Source: Mesostigma viride (lineage: Eukaryota > Streptophyta > Mesostigmatophyceae > Mesostigmatales > Mesostigmataceae). From it: a stretch of 64,000 bases of DNA. The stretch covers positions 2,117,716 through 2,181,715 of the forward strand of contig RPFO01000059.1 of the NCBI GenBank assembly GCA_009746045.1, read 5' to 3'. Shown here in pieces: positions 35,659 to 47,509 of the stretch; positions within the stretch are counted from its first letter, which is position 1, and the number at the start of each line of letters is the position of its first letter. Under the pieces are notes generated by a model. It was not told the DNA's origin, did no database searches, and saw nothing but the letters and a program-made list of their open reading frames with translations. Position numbers and translations under genes: made by a program.

Positions 35659-36905
35659 CTTGCTTGGCGTTCAGCCCCCGCGGCTTGCCGGCGGCTGCGA
35701 CCTTGCGTCCCCTGGCCGCCGCCTTCTGCGCACCCCCCCGGCTGGCGCCCGACTTCTGGCGCACTCGAACACACGCACACGCACATGAACCAACACATGT
35801 GAACCAACACGCAGCATCACAGCGCATGCGCCGCGCACAAGCGCATGCACACACACACACGCGCACACACACGCACACACACACACACACACGCGCACGC
35901 ACATGCACAAGCGCAATACGCGCGCACAGGCGGAGCACGTGCGCACGTCCCCAAGGGGCAACGCACGGATACGCAGCAAGAGCGGGCAGAGTTGCGTGCA
36001 GTAGGGGCAGCAAGGCAAGATGGTGGCGTCCACCTGGCTGGACTCTCGAGCACACAAGCGGCCGGCAGCCATGTTGGCAGGCACATGCCAAAGGATGGCT
36101 GCATGTTGTCACCCAAGTGGACCGGACAAGCTGAACATATCACACAAAAAGTACTTGCATGTGCAGCCACACACACATGCACGGCACGGGATGCAGGTAT
36201 TACCACGATCACACGTACCAGCTGGCCAGCCGGCCACCCACACCCCCCTCGCCAGTACACCCACCCAGCCAACTGCCTGCCTGCCTAGCAGTGACATGCA
36301 CGTCAGGAATTAGAAGCTACACCAACAAATGGTTCTTCAGCTAGTAGTACATGCAGAAGGGATAAGGCCTCAATATCCTTCAGCCGCCCACACCCCTGAC
36401 GTTGCTGCCGGACAGTGGTGTGAGGTGTGAGTGACGGGGCCAAGTGGGTGCGCTGACTGCGCCATCCCCCCCCAACTGTGCAATCCCCCCCCACCAGATG
36501 CGGACCTGCAAGAACCCACCAACTAGCTGCAATGCTGGCCAAACCATGCAAAGCTTGTCGCGCGGACCCAACGATGGTCACGCGCACGCTGGCCGTACCC
36601 TAACAGTGCACACCAAAGGTTGATGGTGTGGGTGCTAGCAGCGTACCCTAACAGTGCACTCCGAAGGTTGATGGTGTGGGTGCTAGCAGCCATACCGTGT
36701 CGGTGAGGACTACTTATGGCTCTGTGGTGTGGACATACCTTGACCGTGAGCACACCGATGCGCTCCGGCTTGGCGCCCGCGTCCCCCCCCACAACCATGG
36801 CATGCGCGGAGACAACCGTGCCGCACCTGAGGACACGTGCAGGGAGGGGGCCAGGTATGTCAGGGCACAGACCTCACGGTGCTCCCTGTTTTCGTCCACG
36901 AATAG
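35659..36905 (-). CDS. Tentative 5' exons of the SAC3-like gene
   Basis: Three possible minus-strand exons have good GT-AG borders and matching phases: 36873-36905, 36739-36826 and 35659-35755. They read YSWTKTGSTVR, CGTVVSAHAMVVGGDAGAKP (and on), and the basic KSGASRGGAQKAAARGRK (and on, ending LNAKQ). The last would splice to 32657 with the phase required there (1). I recognise no domain. Phase agreement at each junction has a one-in-three chance, so this could equally be the end of a separate upstream gene. No start codon was identified. Confidence 0.35.
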
Positions 36906-38844
36906 CTGCCAAGCAGGTCACGCGGCATGCAGCTTGGGAGCGTGCCTGAGGGCGCTGCACCGCCCCCCAAAGTACCAAAACAGGCGCCAACGTGAGGGTA
37001 AGTGAGTGGACTACCTGCGCATAACTAACGAAGAAGAAAATGGCTACAACATACCAGGGGGGCGCGGCCACGGGTCATTGCTGGTAGAGCAAGCTGAGCA
37101 CATCAGCCAGGGCTAGGGCAGCACCGAAATAGGGGGATGGACGCAGGATGCTTTGGGTGCGCCCTAATGCTAGTATACAGCCCCTCAATGTGACCAACCT
37201 AGGTATTACTGATGCAATCCGATGCTCAAGCACAGGACGGATCAAATCCCCTGCCTCCACTCCCAGGCTGGACAATCTTGTAAAAGAAATCAGTACTGTC
37301 AGCCTGGAACTAGAAAGATGGCAACGGATGACCGCACCTCAGCTAGCGATGTGTGAGAGAAGTTTGCCAGGAAAACGTATGAATAGTTCCTTGACGAGGA
37401 TGCTAAATGCGTGCAACGAAACAATGCATTTACCCAGATTTCCATCTCGACTGACTCCCAATCTCACTTAATTGGCAACCCTTTCAACTATGGTTCACAG
37501 GGCAAGACACCGCGCCACGAGACAAGACTTGCATGAAAGTAAATTGATATTGTCCTCAAAAACAGACACTCTGCTTAATTGCCAACAATAGACAGCATAT
37601 CCATCGTGCAAGCAAATAACAACATATAGCGTACCTCCTATATCCAGAAGAGGCTCCCAGCGCCGGCGTCTAGGCAACCTTGGGCGCGCTGTCCCTCGCC
37701 GAGCATGACCGATTTCCGCTTACAATACCATACGTGACGCACTGTCCATCATGTAGAATTTCTTGTATATGCTCTCAAAGCCACACAATGCCTCCGGCGT
37801 TTTTAAATTGCTAAAGTGCTCACCATTGCGTCAAGGCCATTGACGGTGCATGTATATCCCCGTGCCCCCTTCAGTTTCTAACTGGACCCAACCATAACCA
37901 TTGTTTCCTCAGCGGAATACTTCGGGAACTCCATTATGGTATCCGAGAAAATCGTTTGTAGGCATGTGCGAACTTCGTATTCTCGCATGATCGGAATCAT
38001 CGGATAGCCCCGGTCTGGCATAATCACTAGTCATACCGTAGGGAGATGTACTCGAATTTTGCCCACAGAGTCAGCCTAATTACCTATCCCAGCATGCTTC
38101 CAAGGTGTGATTACGCGCAAACGTCAACTCACAAATAAATTCTGGCATATGCAATTCTGTTTGTTGTTTTTCTTTTTTTCGGGGAAATGGGTATATTTTA
38201 TTAGCCAATTATGGACCAAAGAGGTGAGAGGGGAAATGAGTATCAGCAAATCCTAATGAAGGTGGGCACACACACGTGTGGCGGTGACAGGTGAAAGGCT
38301 AATAGGGCGCGTTATTAGACCAGGGAAGCCATTGGACCTGAGTGATGTCGCCATGAGGCATACTGGTGAATACCTGATTACGGCCCAGTAGATCATGAAA
38401 AAGCTGGAGCGGGCTGGGCTTGTCGTTATTGGGCCCTGGGTCCCACACCCTGTGTTGTTCCTGAGCTAACAGCCTGTTGTCTGCTTGTTGTCTGTTTGTT
38501 GTTTCCGATGACGAATACACGGCATTGTAGTAATATTCATACGGTGCATTCTTACTACACGCCTCTGGTATGTCGGTACCGTATCGGTATTGTTTGCCAG
38601 TACCTAGCCGGCTAGCCGCCTAGCGGCTTTGGCGGGGCTTGCCTGCGTTTGCAGGACGCAGAAGTTAAAAGGTTCACCGCCATATAAGATCGTTCCAGTA
38701 GTACTAAAGGCGCATACGAATGCCGTAGTCGATGAACGATGGTTTAATCGTTGATGCAAACACGATAATAATAAATATTACGTTTGAGGTCGGCTTGTTA
38801 CCGCAGGTTGCCAGCATGACTCAATAGTATAGGTTATAATTGAT
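36906..38844. other. No gene recognised
   Basis: Short unrelated reading frames only. If the SAC3-like gene extends past 36905, its promoter or further 5' exons would be on the minus strand here; I could not identify them. The right part should include the promoter of the gene starting at 38845. Confidence 0.35.
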
Positions 38845-39224
38845 ATGGAGGAGAATTCTGCATCAGCATTTCATCCTCGCTGGCATCCTCGGATAAAGGC
38901 TGCCACTATTGCGGTGACTATCCTCGTCGGCTTCGGCATGCTTACGATGAACGACTATGGCAGCCGTGAGAACGTTTTTACCACCGTACGTTGAAACAAG
39001 ATGATTGGGATATTTTTCCCCTGGTGGCTGCGTACCATGACCATAAACACCTGCTTTACCGAATACTTTCGTAACCCACTAGCAGCTTTGGTTTCTTTGT
39101 GTTCGTTTTCTTCCAGATCCGGGCGAGAGGGCGCGAAGCGATAAACGAGTTCTGGAAGTTGGATGCCAAGGAAATCGAGGAGTTGAAGCTTAAATACGGA
39201 AACAAGGACGGGTCTCGCGAATGA
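38845..39224 (+). CDS. Small single-pass membrane protein, 82 residues
   Basis: Two exons (38845-38985 and 39117-39224) join in phase around a 131-bp intron (GTACGT ... TTCCAG). Residues 1-18 are hydrophilic, 19-34 form one hydrophobic helix (AATIAVTILVGFGMLT), and the rest is a soluble tail with charged helix (ARGREAINEFWKLDAKEIEE). The N-terminal side carries R/K residues (HPRWHPRIK), compatible with a mitochondrial inner-membrane or ER anchor. I do not recognise the family; size and layout resemble small respiratory-complex subunits or assembly factors, which is only a suggestion. SNF5 starts 111 bp after its stop on the same strand. Confidence 0.65.
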
Positions 39225-39335
39225 TGCCGTAGTACGTGGCCCTCGTTAGATGCGAGACAAAATCTTCATCCTGTTGTTACTGTCACAGGGTTTATTTGGA
39301 CGGTTGAGGTGCCGACTTTGAGCTTATGCGTATTC

Positions 39336-41983
39336 ATGGCAAAGAGACATGACAAACCGACCCCTGCGACGGAGGATGTATCCCAGCGGTTAGCACCTGT
39401 ACGAGTGGACCTGGAAATTGACGGGCGCCGGCTCAAGGACACCTTTTTGTGGGATGCTGCCGACACCGCGGATGCCTCCTTCCACAACTTCGCCGTCCAG
39501 CTGGTAAAAGAAAAAGGCCTGGTACGTTTGGCCAGCGCTGCCTGTCCCCCTTGTATCTCTGCCTGCTACATGGCGGGCATGTTTGTGTCCCATATGCGCT
39601 ACCCGCTGTGCCGTTGTGAAGCGCCTGCCAGGTACCGGCATCTGACAGGGAGTGGTCAGCGCATGGCACCTAGTGTACAGTTCCGTGTTACCACACTCCG
39701 CCATGTCACTTGTAAAAACATGATCTGCTTTACGGATGCAGGTACCCAAAAGGGACGCAGTCCTGTGCATTGTTATGCAGCATGCTGAAAGACTGTGTTT
39801 TGGACTGTGCTTGACTGACTTGGGTGCGGGACATGGTATAAAGTTAGTTGCATATGGCAGTGCCCGCCTGACCTGCCCAGCGCGTCCGCATGCGCTGCGT
39901 CCGTTACATGCCCTCTGCGGGCTACCGTTGGCATGTGGGTGGTCAGCAGCAGTGCGTGGGGGAGCGTATAGGCAGCATGAGCGCTGGATGGGGCTCATCC
40001 CACAGTCAACGGAAGGCCATGGAGGCAAGGGGGTGGTGAGCCACGCCCGCATGCCCCATGTGCCCCTCTTCCCCCCCCACCTCTGCGGATGCCATGTCGG
40101 GGTCACCATAGCCACTCGGACAGTCGTGTCAGGAGCCACTGGAATGGGCCACTGGAATGGGACCAGCCACCGTGCCGTGCCCGCGTTCCGCTGCCGTGGG
40201 TGTCTCCGGTGCCTGCTGCGGGGCTTGTATCATGCGCCCACATCCTTCCCTGTCTTGTCCAAGGTGATGCCACCTGTCCATAGCGATGCGACACGTGTCG
40301 CTGACGTTCTTGTGTTGCCGTGCTGGGGCTCCTTCTGTGATTTGCTGCGCCCCCCTGACTCTCCCCTGGCTTTCCCCCCTCACTCCCCCCTCACAAACCC
40401 CTCCCTCCCCCCTCCTCCCCCTCCCTCCCCCCTCCCTCCCCCCTCCTCCCTCCCTCCCCCCTCCTCCCCTCCCTCCCCCTCCCTCCCCCTCCTCCCCCTC
40501 CCTCCCCCCTCCTCCCCCTCCCTCCCCTCCTCCCCCTCCCTCCCCCTCCCTCCCCCTCCCTCCCCCTCCCTCCCCCTCCCTCCCCCTCGCTCCCCCTCCC
40601 TCCCCCCTCCCTCCCCCTCGCTCCCCCTCCCTCCCCTCCCTCCCCCTCACTCCCCCTCACTCCCCCTCACTCCCCCTCCCTCCCCCCTCACTCCCCCTCA
40701 CTCCCCCTCACTCCCCCTCACTCCCCCTCACTCCCCTCCTCCCTCCCCCTCCCCCTCCCTCACCCCTCACTCCCTCCTCACTCCCCTCCCTCCCCCTCAC
40801 GCCCCCTCCCTCCCCCTCACTCACCCTCACTCACCCCTCACTCCCCCCTCACTCCCCCTCCCTCCCCCTCACTCACCCTCCCTCCCCCCTCCCCCCCCTC
40901 CCTCCCCCTCCCTCCCCCTCACTCCCCCTCCCTCCCCTCACTCCCCCTCACTCCCCCCTCACCCCCTCACTCCCCCCTCCCTCCCCTCCTCCCCCTCACT
41001 CCCCCTCACTCCCCCTCCCTCCCCCTCCCTCCCCCTCCCTCCCCCTCCCTCCCCCCTCACTCCCCCCTCCTCCCCCTCACTCCCCCTCCCTCCCCCCTCC
41101 CTCCCCTCACTCCTCCCTCCCTCCCCCTCCCTCCCCCTCCCTCCCCCCTCCTCCCCCTCCCCTCCCTCCCCCCCCTCCCCCCCTCTCCCCCTCCCTCCTC
41201 CCTCACTCCCCCCTCACTCCCCCTCCCTCCCCCTCCCTCCCCCTCCCTCCCCCCTCACTCCCCTCTCCCTCCCCATCACTCCCCCATCCCTCCCCCCTGC
41301 CCCCCCCTTCCTTCCCCCCTCCTTCCTCCCTCCTTTCCCCCCCTCACCAGTCGTCAGCGTTCGTACCTCCCCTGGCGGCCACCATCCGCGAGCGTGTGGC
41401 CGAGTACACGTCGCTGGAGCCCTTTTTCGAGGCGGCTGCGGCCAGCGGCTGCGTGTACCTGCTCAAGCTGGATGTGCGCGCCGGCAACTGTCACGTGATG
41501 GACCAGGTGCTGTGGGACGTCGCGTGTGCTGAGTCAGCCCCTGAGGACTTTGCCACGCGGCTGTGTGCGGACCTGGAGATCGAAGAAGAGGAGATGCGGC
41601 GCGTGCTGGCCTTCGCGATTCGGGAGGAGATGCTGGCGATCGTACGGCGTGTGGCGCGCGACATACGGTCCAACACCAAGGGCCAGCGGCGCGACACGCA
41701 CGCGCCGACCACCGCCGCTTCTTCTGGCAGCCGTGTGGGCATCCCCCACAAGGAGCTGCGCAAGAGCATCAACCGCGGCGGCATCATGCGGCGCAAGAGC
41801 GAGCTGGACGCGTGGGAGCCCATCGTGGAGTACCTCACGGAGCGCGAGGTGGAGGCGCTGGACGCCAAGGAGGACAGGGAGGCGCGCTACAAGCGGCGCA
41901 ACGAGGAGAGGGAGGGGGGCGACGCAGGGCTGATGGCCGCAGGGATGAGGCGTGGTTTGCCACCACGAGGGTACCCGCGCTAG
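39336..41983 (+). CDS. SNF5: SNF5/SMARCB1 subunit of SWI/SNF chromatin remodellers
   Basis: Exons 39336-39521 and 41351-41983 join in phase (62 + 210 residues = 272). The first SNF5 repeat starts [19 protein letters not shown] and continues across the splice into [13 protein letters not shown]. The second starts [20 protein letters not shown] and runs to the LRxxI-type helix. The C-terminus has the usual [18 protein letters not shown] helix and a basic tail. It lacks the long N-terminal region of animal (385 residues) and yeast proteins. ATG at 39336 is the first in frame close to the coding block. The protein is a core subunit that contacts the nucleosome acidic patch. Nuclear. Confidence 0.9.
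40372..41345 (+). repeat. Polypyrimidine CCCCT/CCTCC tract, about 970 bp
   Basis: Almost pure C and T with scattered A, made of CCCTCC and CACTCCCC-type blocks, filling the 3' half of the SNF5 intron (39522-41350) up to 5 bp before the acceptor. Stop-free in several frames, so the long Pro/Ser/Leu reading frames here are artefacts. Confidence 0.95.
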
Positions 41984-42744
41984 CCTCGTACCATGCGCTC
42001 GCCTTGGGCCCAGGCTTGTCGCATCATACCCACACGTGTACTGGGCCACACTCGTACTGGGCCTGCAATAGTCCTTGGGCCCACGCTGGGGCCAGGCGGT
42101 GTTTACAAGTGCCGGGCATTATGCGGACAGTTTGGTGCGGCCGTCTCCTGCATTGGCGCGGCTCGCATCACGCGAGCTGTCTCAATACAAGGATGCGTTG
42201 TAAGGAGCTTCACGCGGCAGTGGAAACAGTCTTGATTTTGCAGATGGACTTCCGTGCCGCAAGTGGCTTTGAAAAATTTACGCCTCCCGCTGGACTATGC
42301 TTCGCGCCTGCCACCCCCCGGTCAGGGGTCAGTTGGCCAGGATCTAGGAAATTGTTACGGAGCAAGCTGTTCTTCACGACACGGGAAATGAGGGAGCCCT
42401 CTGTGGTATTCCAGGAATTTGAGCTCATCCTCCACCCAGGCCAAAGCATGCCCATGAGGTGCTCCTTCGGGAACATGGGGTGAAGTGTGCGCCACGCCCA
42501 GCATGACTTTGTCGTTCCATTGTGTGGGCCTGTATTTCTGGGATGGCCAGAGGGGAGATAGTCAAGTGAAACCAGTATGTGCTAGTAGCATTACGTGTGC
42601 CCCTAGAATGGGGCATGGGAGCCAAGCTCTAGAGCTATTATCAATGAGATATCCAGCGCAGGCCAATGACGAGGAAGTAGTATTACTAGTATATCGTCAC
42701 AAAGTAGTATATTTGCAAATATGCCCATGCACATATACCATATA
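41984..42744. other. No gene recognised; SNF5 3' flank
   Basis: Short open frames on both strands without motifs. The right end borders the TTAA-type tail of the outermost nested LINE-like element. Confidence 0.4.
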
Positions 42745-43142
42745 ATATTAATTAATTAATTATCAACATCACTCCGTTGGGAGTCAATGTAGCACATATC
42801 CCTGAGAAGGGGCATATGGCTTTTAATACATCCTAGGCTACTTCATGCAAGGGTGGGAATGTAAGCTACCCGTGCTCTAGGTGCACCAGGGCACCCGCAC
42901 CACCATGCTGTCTCAGGTTCAACCCGCCTAAGGGGGGGATCCTGGCACGGGGGAGGAAGCTAGATCATCGTGGCTATACAAGAGCTAGGACATGGCTTCT
43001 CGACAGAGAGCATCTCTCTGCATGGCATAGCATGGCTAAATTCTTAATGCAACATCCATGGGGGTCCCATTATAGGCATGGCTTGGCTAAGTTCTGAAGG
43101 CAACATCCATGGGGGCCATTATGGGCGCACATGCGCGTGGGC
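42745..43142 (-). mobile_element. ORF1-only LINE-like element, copy 4, 3' part
   Basis: TTAA-type tail (42745-42763), 3' hairpin (42771-42784) and 3' UTR nearly identical to positions 1-385 of copy 1. It stops at ATGCGCGTGGGC (43131-43142). The continuation of the same UTR is found at 55419 onward, after the same 12 bases, so these are two halves of one element separated by later insertions. Confidence 0.8.
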
Positions 43143-45098
43143 ATATACACTATTCAGCCACGAGCCACGAGCCACGAGGTAGCCATGGCTGACGGCGGAG
43201 CTCATAACTTTCACGTTTGAGCACCGAATTTAGTCGTGAATATCACAATTGCTTCGTCTTTCTAAGACGCACATGCTGATATGATTTTCCGACGCTATTA
43301 CGCAATATACGATGAGCAAACGCTTATCGACGCAACGCAGCCTGACGGCTGCGCTCAGCAATGAAAATACGTCTGCAGCTTCGGCTGCAGCTTCGCCCTC
43401 AGGCCCGGCAGGCAGCGGTGACACTAGTCGTGCACTGGTGGTCGCCCAGCACCCGCCCGGGCTTCCTGCCTCGCCTTCAGCCTCGCCCGAGCCCAAACGC
43501 AGCCGCCCAACCGAACCTAGCTGGTCTGAGTACGACTTTGATGTTGACGAGTTATTTTCAATCTTCGACGTCAACAGACCCGGCTATTTCGACAGAGCAC
43601 CTATCCGGATCCTGGAGCTTTTGTTTTATGGGTCGTATGCCTCCCTTTTCGACCTGTGCCAGCGCCTCCAACGCCATAAATGCTTCCGCAGCCAGTCTGA
43701 CGGACAGTTCCAGCCTCGTGCACCTGACCTGTCTGGCTGGACGCGACCGCGCCTTCAGCTTGCCGCCCTCTTTTCCATCCTTCAGCGCAGTGCCATTGAC
43801 GTCTGGCGCCCCATCCCCCTGACCGAATCCACCCTCCTCCTCCACCTCAACGACGCCCTCTCACAGCACGTGACGCCCCTCGCTGCAGATGTGGCAGCTG
43901 TGGGTCGCACGCTGGCTGCTGAGCTCCCCACCATCCCCACCGCCACCGCCACCCTCCTCGCCTCCACCCCCCCCCCTCCGCCTCCACCGACTCCATCACC
44001 GCCCAGCTCCGCGACATTGACCAACGTCTTAAGGATAATGCCATCGCTATCGAGGTCCTGCAGAACTGACCGCGGGCCTCACCGCCCAGGCGGTGAAGGA
44101 CATTGCCGCCAAGCCAGCCTCTGCTGGCCTGGCCGGCGATGCTCCTCCCATCACGACCTGGGCGGACATGCTTAAGCAGCACACCACCTCCACCACCTCC
44201 GCCGTCGCAGCCCAGCTCCAGCGGCAGACGCTTGACCTCCGCGAGGAGGCCGAGCTTGCCAAGCGCAGCCTTAACGTCATTGTCAAGAACCTCGACATGG
44301 AGGAAGGTGAGAATTCCGAGAAGCTTGCACGTGCGTTTGAGAGAGAAATTCTTAGTCGCATAGGCCTTACTGGTACGTGAGATCGACCTGGCCGCCCACC
44401 GCCTTCCCCGCGCGCGGGGTAAGGCAGGGCCGCCCCCGCTCCTTCTCACCTTTAAGACCCCGGCAGACAAGATTTCTTTTCTCCGACGCCGCAAGCGGCT
44501 CGCGAAGACTCTCTTCACCCTTGACGACGACTTGACCCTGGCGCAGCAACAACGGCGACGGGAGCTATGGCCGACCTACCTCCAGCTCCGGCAGACCAAG
44601 GCGGGACAGCCGGTGTACTGGAAGGGGGCGGCCATCTACGTCGGCCACAAGCCCTGGCAGGCGACCCCCGCGGCCCCAACGACTCCAGACGCCCCAGCTT
44701 AGGGGAATACAGCAGTAGTAGTGTAGAATAGATAGACCGTGGCCATGTACATGTACGCCTCCTAGAGGCACTATCCTAGCTAAGCCACGCGCTTTATTTA
44801 ATCATGTACATGTGTGCCTATGATGTGCCACACTCCAGATGATGCCTACTAGCTTTATATAGTTATGTTGTGCCCATGCAGGGAGTAACTCTCTGCTGAG
44901 ACGCCATGCCCTAGCCTTTTTGTATAGCTATGCTGATCTTCCCCCCCATGACAGGCTCCCCCTTCGCTGGGCATAGCTTGAAGATCATGGGGATGCAAGT
45001 GCCCTGGTGCACCTAGAGCAAGGGTCCTTTACATCCCCACCCTTGCAGGAAGTAGCTTAGGATGTTTGATAGGCCATATGCCCCCTCTCAAGGGCTAT
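43143..45098 (+). mobile_element. ORF1-only LINE-like element, copy 2 (5' and main part)
   Basis: Inserted into copy 4 with the 12-bp duplication ATGCGCGTGGGC. It has AGCCACG tandem repeats at its 5' end (43156-43178), ORF1, then a 3' UTR up to AGGGCTAT (45091-45098). The last 54 bp of the element (hairpin and TTCAA-type tail) reappear at 55365-55418, because copy 3 inserted between them with the 8-bp duplication AGGGCTAT. Full length is about 2.0 kb. Confidence 0.8.
43312..44702 (+). pseudogene. L1 ORF1p-like protein, frameshifted (copy 2)
   Basis: Starts MSKRLSTQRSLTAAL at 43312. The first frame is good to about residue 215, runs into a run of C (43969-43977), and ends. A second frame carries MKDIAAKPASAG through NVIVKNLDMEEGE to about 44380. 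A third carries LPRARGKAGPPPLLLTF, the KRLAKTLFTLDDDLT block and the C-terminus to 44702. RRM-like and C-terminal domains are therefore recognisable, but at least two frame changes break the gene. Confidence 0.75.
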
Positions 45099-45515
45099 TG
45101 AATTGAATTGAATTGAATTGTAACATAACTCCGTTGGGAGTATATGTAGCACATAGCCCAGAGAAGGGGCATATGGCCTATCATACATTCTAAGCTACTT
45201 CCTGCAAGGGTGGGAATGTAAACAACACTTGCTCTAGGTGCACTAGGGCACCTGCACCACCCAGAGTTTCAGGCAACACCCAGCTAAGTGGAGCCTGTCA
45301 TAGGTGGGGAAGATCAGCACAGCTATACAAAAGCTAGGGCATGGCTTCTCAGCAGGGAGTGACCCCCTGCATGGGCACGGCATAATTAAATAAAGCTAGG
45401 TATCATCTGGAGGGTGGCTCATCATAGGCACACATGTACATGACTAAAAAGGGCTAGGCCTAAGCTGGTATAGTGCCTGTAGTAGGCGGGCATGTACAAG
45501 GCCACTGTCTAACTA

Positions 45516-46288
45516 CACCGTCCGCATTGGAAGTTTTAAATAAATAATTAGCTTCTGGAAAATGTTCTGGCTGAAAACCATAAAAAAAACAAAAGAAAAT
45601 TAATTAATTAACTCCGGGGGCTGAGGACTGGACTCAACAAACAAACAAACAAAATTAATTAATTAACTCATGTGGGCACGGGGTCGTCGCCCTGTGAGAA
45701 AACAAACAAACACTTTATATTATATAAAAGTACATAAAACCTTCGAAAATACCTTGGACAGGCGGGGAACATGAAATATCGTGAAAATCGAAAAAAAACC
45801 GCGAGACTCAGGCCGAGCGCGGGGTGAGGAGCGAACCAAGTGAACCGCTTTTGCATCCAGCAATCCACGCTCTACTGCCTCGGCAGGGCACGTCGGTCGG
45901 TACTCAGTAGAGGCTGAGGCCTGAGCGTGTCTACAGATGTACATGTAAGATGTACTACTCATGTGCGATACTGGGCCTTGAGCAATTAAATAGGGTATCA
46001 CTGACCTGAGACCTCCACTGACTATAGCCTGTGGCCGCCGAAAGGGGGGCCGCCGGGCCGGGTTGGGGACGGCGTGTACCATATCTACCAAACAAACAAA
46101 AGAAATTTAATTAAATAAGTACCCAAGTGCCTTGAACGGCTGCAGGACAAACAAACAAACAAAAGGTTTTAATTAAATAATAAAAACCCAGGACTCTAAC
46201 TGGCTCCCCAACAAACAATCCAGGGTTATTCGTAATGCATATACGGCAAAAATTGACCCATAATAACAAACTTCCAATGCGGACGGTG
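45516..46288. mobile_element. 773-bp TIR element (MITE-like), TA duplication
   Basis: Perfect 21-bp terminal inverted repeats starting CACCGTCCGCATTGGAAG, flanked by TA on both sides (45514-45515, 46289-46290). Comparison with the uninterrupted 3' UTR of copy 2 confirms a TA target duplication, as for Tc1/mariner-type elements. There is no transposase. Inside are AACAAACAAAC and TTAATTAA tracts and, on the minus strand at about 45840-45895, a degenerate tRNA-like block with A- and B-box-like motifs. Confidence 0.8.
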
Positions 46289-46313
46289 TATTCTACACTA
46301 CTGCTGTATTCCC

Positions 46314-46881
46314 CTAGGCTGGGGCTGGAGTTGCTGGGGCCGCGGTGGTCGAGGAAGTCGCTGGCCAGGCCGGGCTTGTGGCCGACGTAGATGGCCGCCC
46401 CCTTCCAGTACACCGGCTAGCCCGCCTTGGTCTGCCGGAGCTGGAGGTAGGTCGGCCATAGCTCCCGTCGCCGTTGTTGCTGGGCCAGGGTCAAGTCGTC
46501 GTCCACGGTGAAGGGAGTATTCTCGAGCCGCTTGCGGCGTCTGAGAAACGAAATCTTGTCCGCTGGGCTATCAAAGATGAGAAGAAGCGGAGGCGCCCCC
46601 GCCTTACCCCGCGCGCGGGGGAGGCGGTGGGCGGTCAGCTTGATCTCACCAAGAAGGCCCATGCGTGCAAGGATTTTGCTCTCAAACGCACGTGCAAGCT
46701 TCTCGGAATTCTCACCTTCTTCCATGTCGAGGTTCTTGAGTATGGCGTTGAGGCTGCGCTTGGCGAGCTCGGCCTCCTCGCGGAGGTCAAGCGTCTGCCG
46801 CTGGAGCTGGGCTGCGACGGCGGAGCCGGTGGTGGAGGTGGTATGTTGCTTAAGCATGTCCGCCCAGGTCGTGATGGGAGG
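46314..46881 (-). pseudogene. ORF1p-like C-terminal half (copy 3)
   Basis: Encodes MLKQHTTSTTGSAVAAQLQ through NAILKNLDMEEGENSEKL, the LPRARGKAGAPPLLLIF strand and the RRRELWPTYLQLRQ block. A TAG at 46417-46419 replaces the glutamine codon that follows RQTKAG in the other copies. It is separated from its N-terminal half (54355-55194) by the LTR element. Confidence 0.75.
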
Positions 46882-47509
46882 AGTTAATATTGCCTGGCAA
46901 GCAATATTATTCTACTAAGCTACTTGGCTTGTAGAGATTCTACTTCCGGTTACTACAATCCAGAAACGGGTTCATTCTGATGAGTATTGCTCGAGATATG
47001 AGCAAGATACTGTTCTACTACATTCTACTTGGATTCGGTGATTCTACGGTGGTTCTTCAAGTGACGCGTGGCATACGGCGTCTTGTCACAGTGTACGATA
47101 GGACATTTAGTCTCCGACACTGCGGTCTATTCAATGCTATTGATTAGACGTAACAAATAGTGACAGGACTTGTGCGACAGGACACTGATGTGACTATTTA
47201 TGGATAACGAGTCGAGATCTGCTGGTCCAGAGTGAAGGACAGCAATATTGTGAGATGATCTGTCCTATCAGTCATCTGGATGTGACTGCGTCACAATTAG
47301 TATATAACGAGCAGGACGCTGCCACTTGGTAGCACCACTTTCCCTGCACCTGTGTCCTCGCACCTTCGGCGACGGTTCTCACGTGCCTCGTGCGTTCTGT
47401 GCTGGTAACCATAACCAGCAACGTAAACCTATTGATTAATATAACTACTTCCTCTGTAGATATTAATCAGTGCAGGCTGAACCACAGTTCAGCCACAGTT
47501 TCATTAACT
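46882..47509 (+). repeat. 5' LTR of element 1
   Basis: Begins AGTTAATATTGCC and ends TTTCATTAACT, so the termini are the inverted repeat AGTTAAT/ATTAACT and not TG...CA. A TATATAA box at 47301-47307 is the likely promoter, giving an R-U5 of up to about 180 bp. The sequence after the LTR (CGAATTACAAGCGAG) does not match the usual tRNA-Met primer site, so the primer is unknown. Confidence 0.9.

Noticed and set aside
35845-35905. Coding potential around the (CA)n tract
   Set aside because: Simple dinucleotide repeat; open frames in several registers are expected.
40286-41345. Pro/Ser/Leu-rich extension of the SNF5 second exon
   Set aside because: It is the polypyrimidine tract. The splice at 41350/41351 restores the SNF5 repeat in phase.
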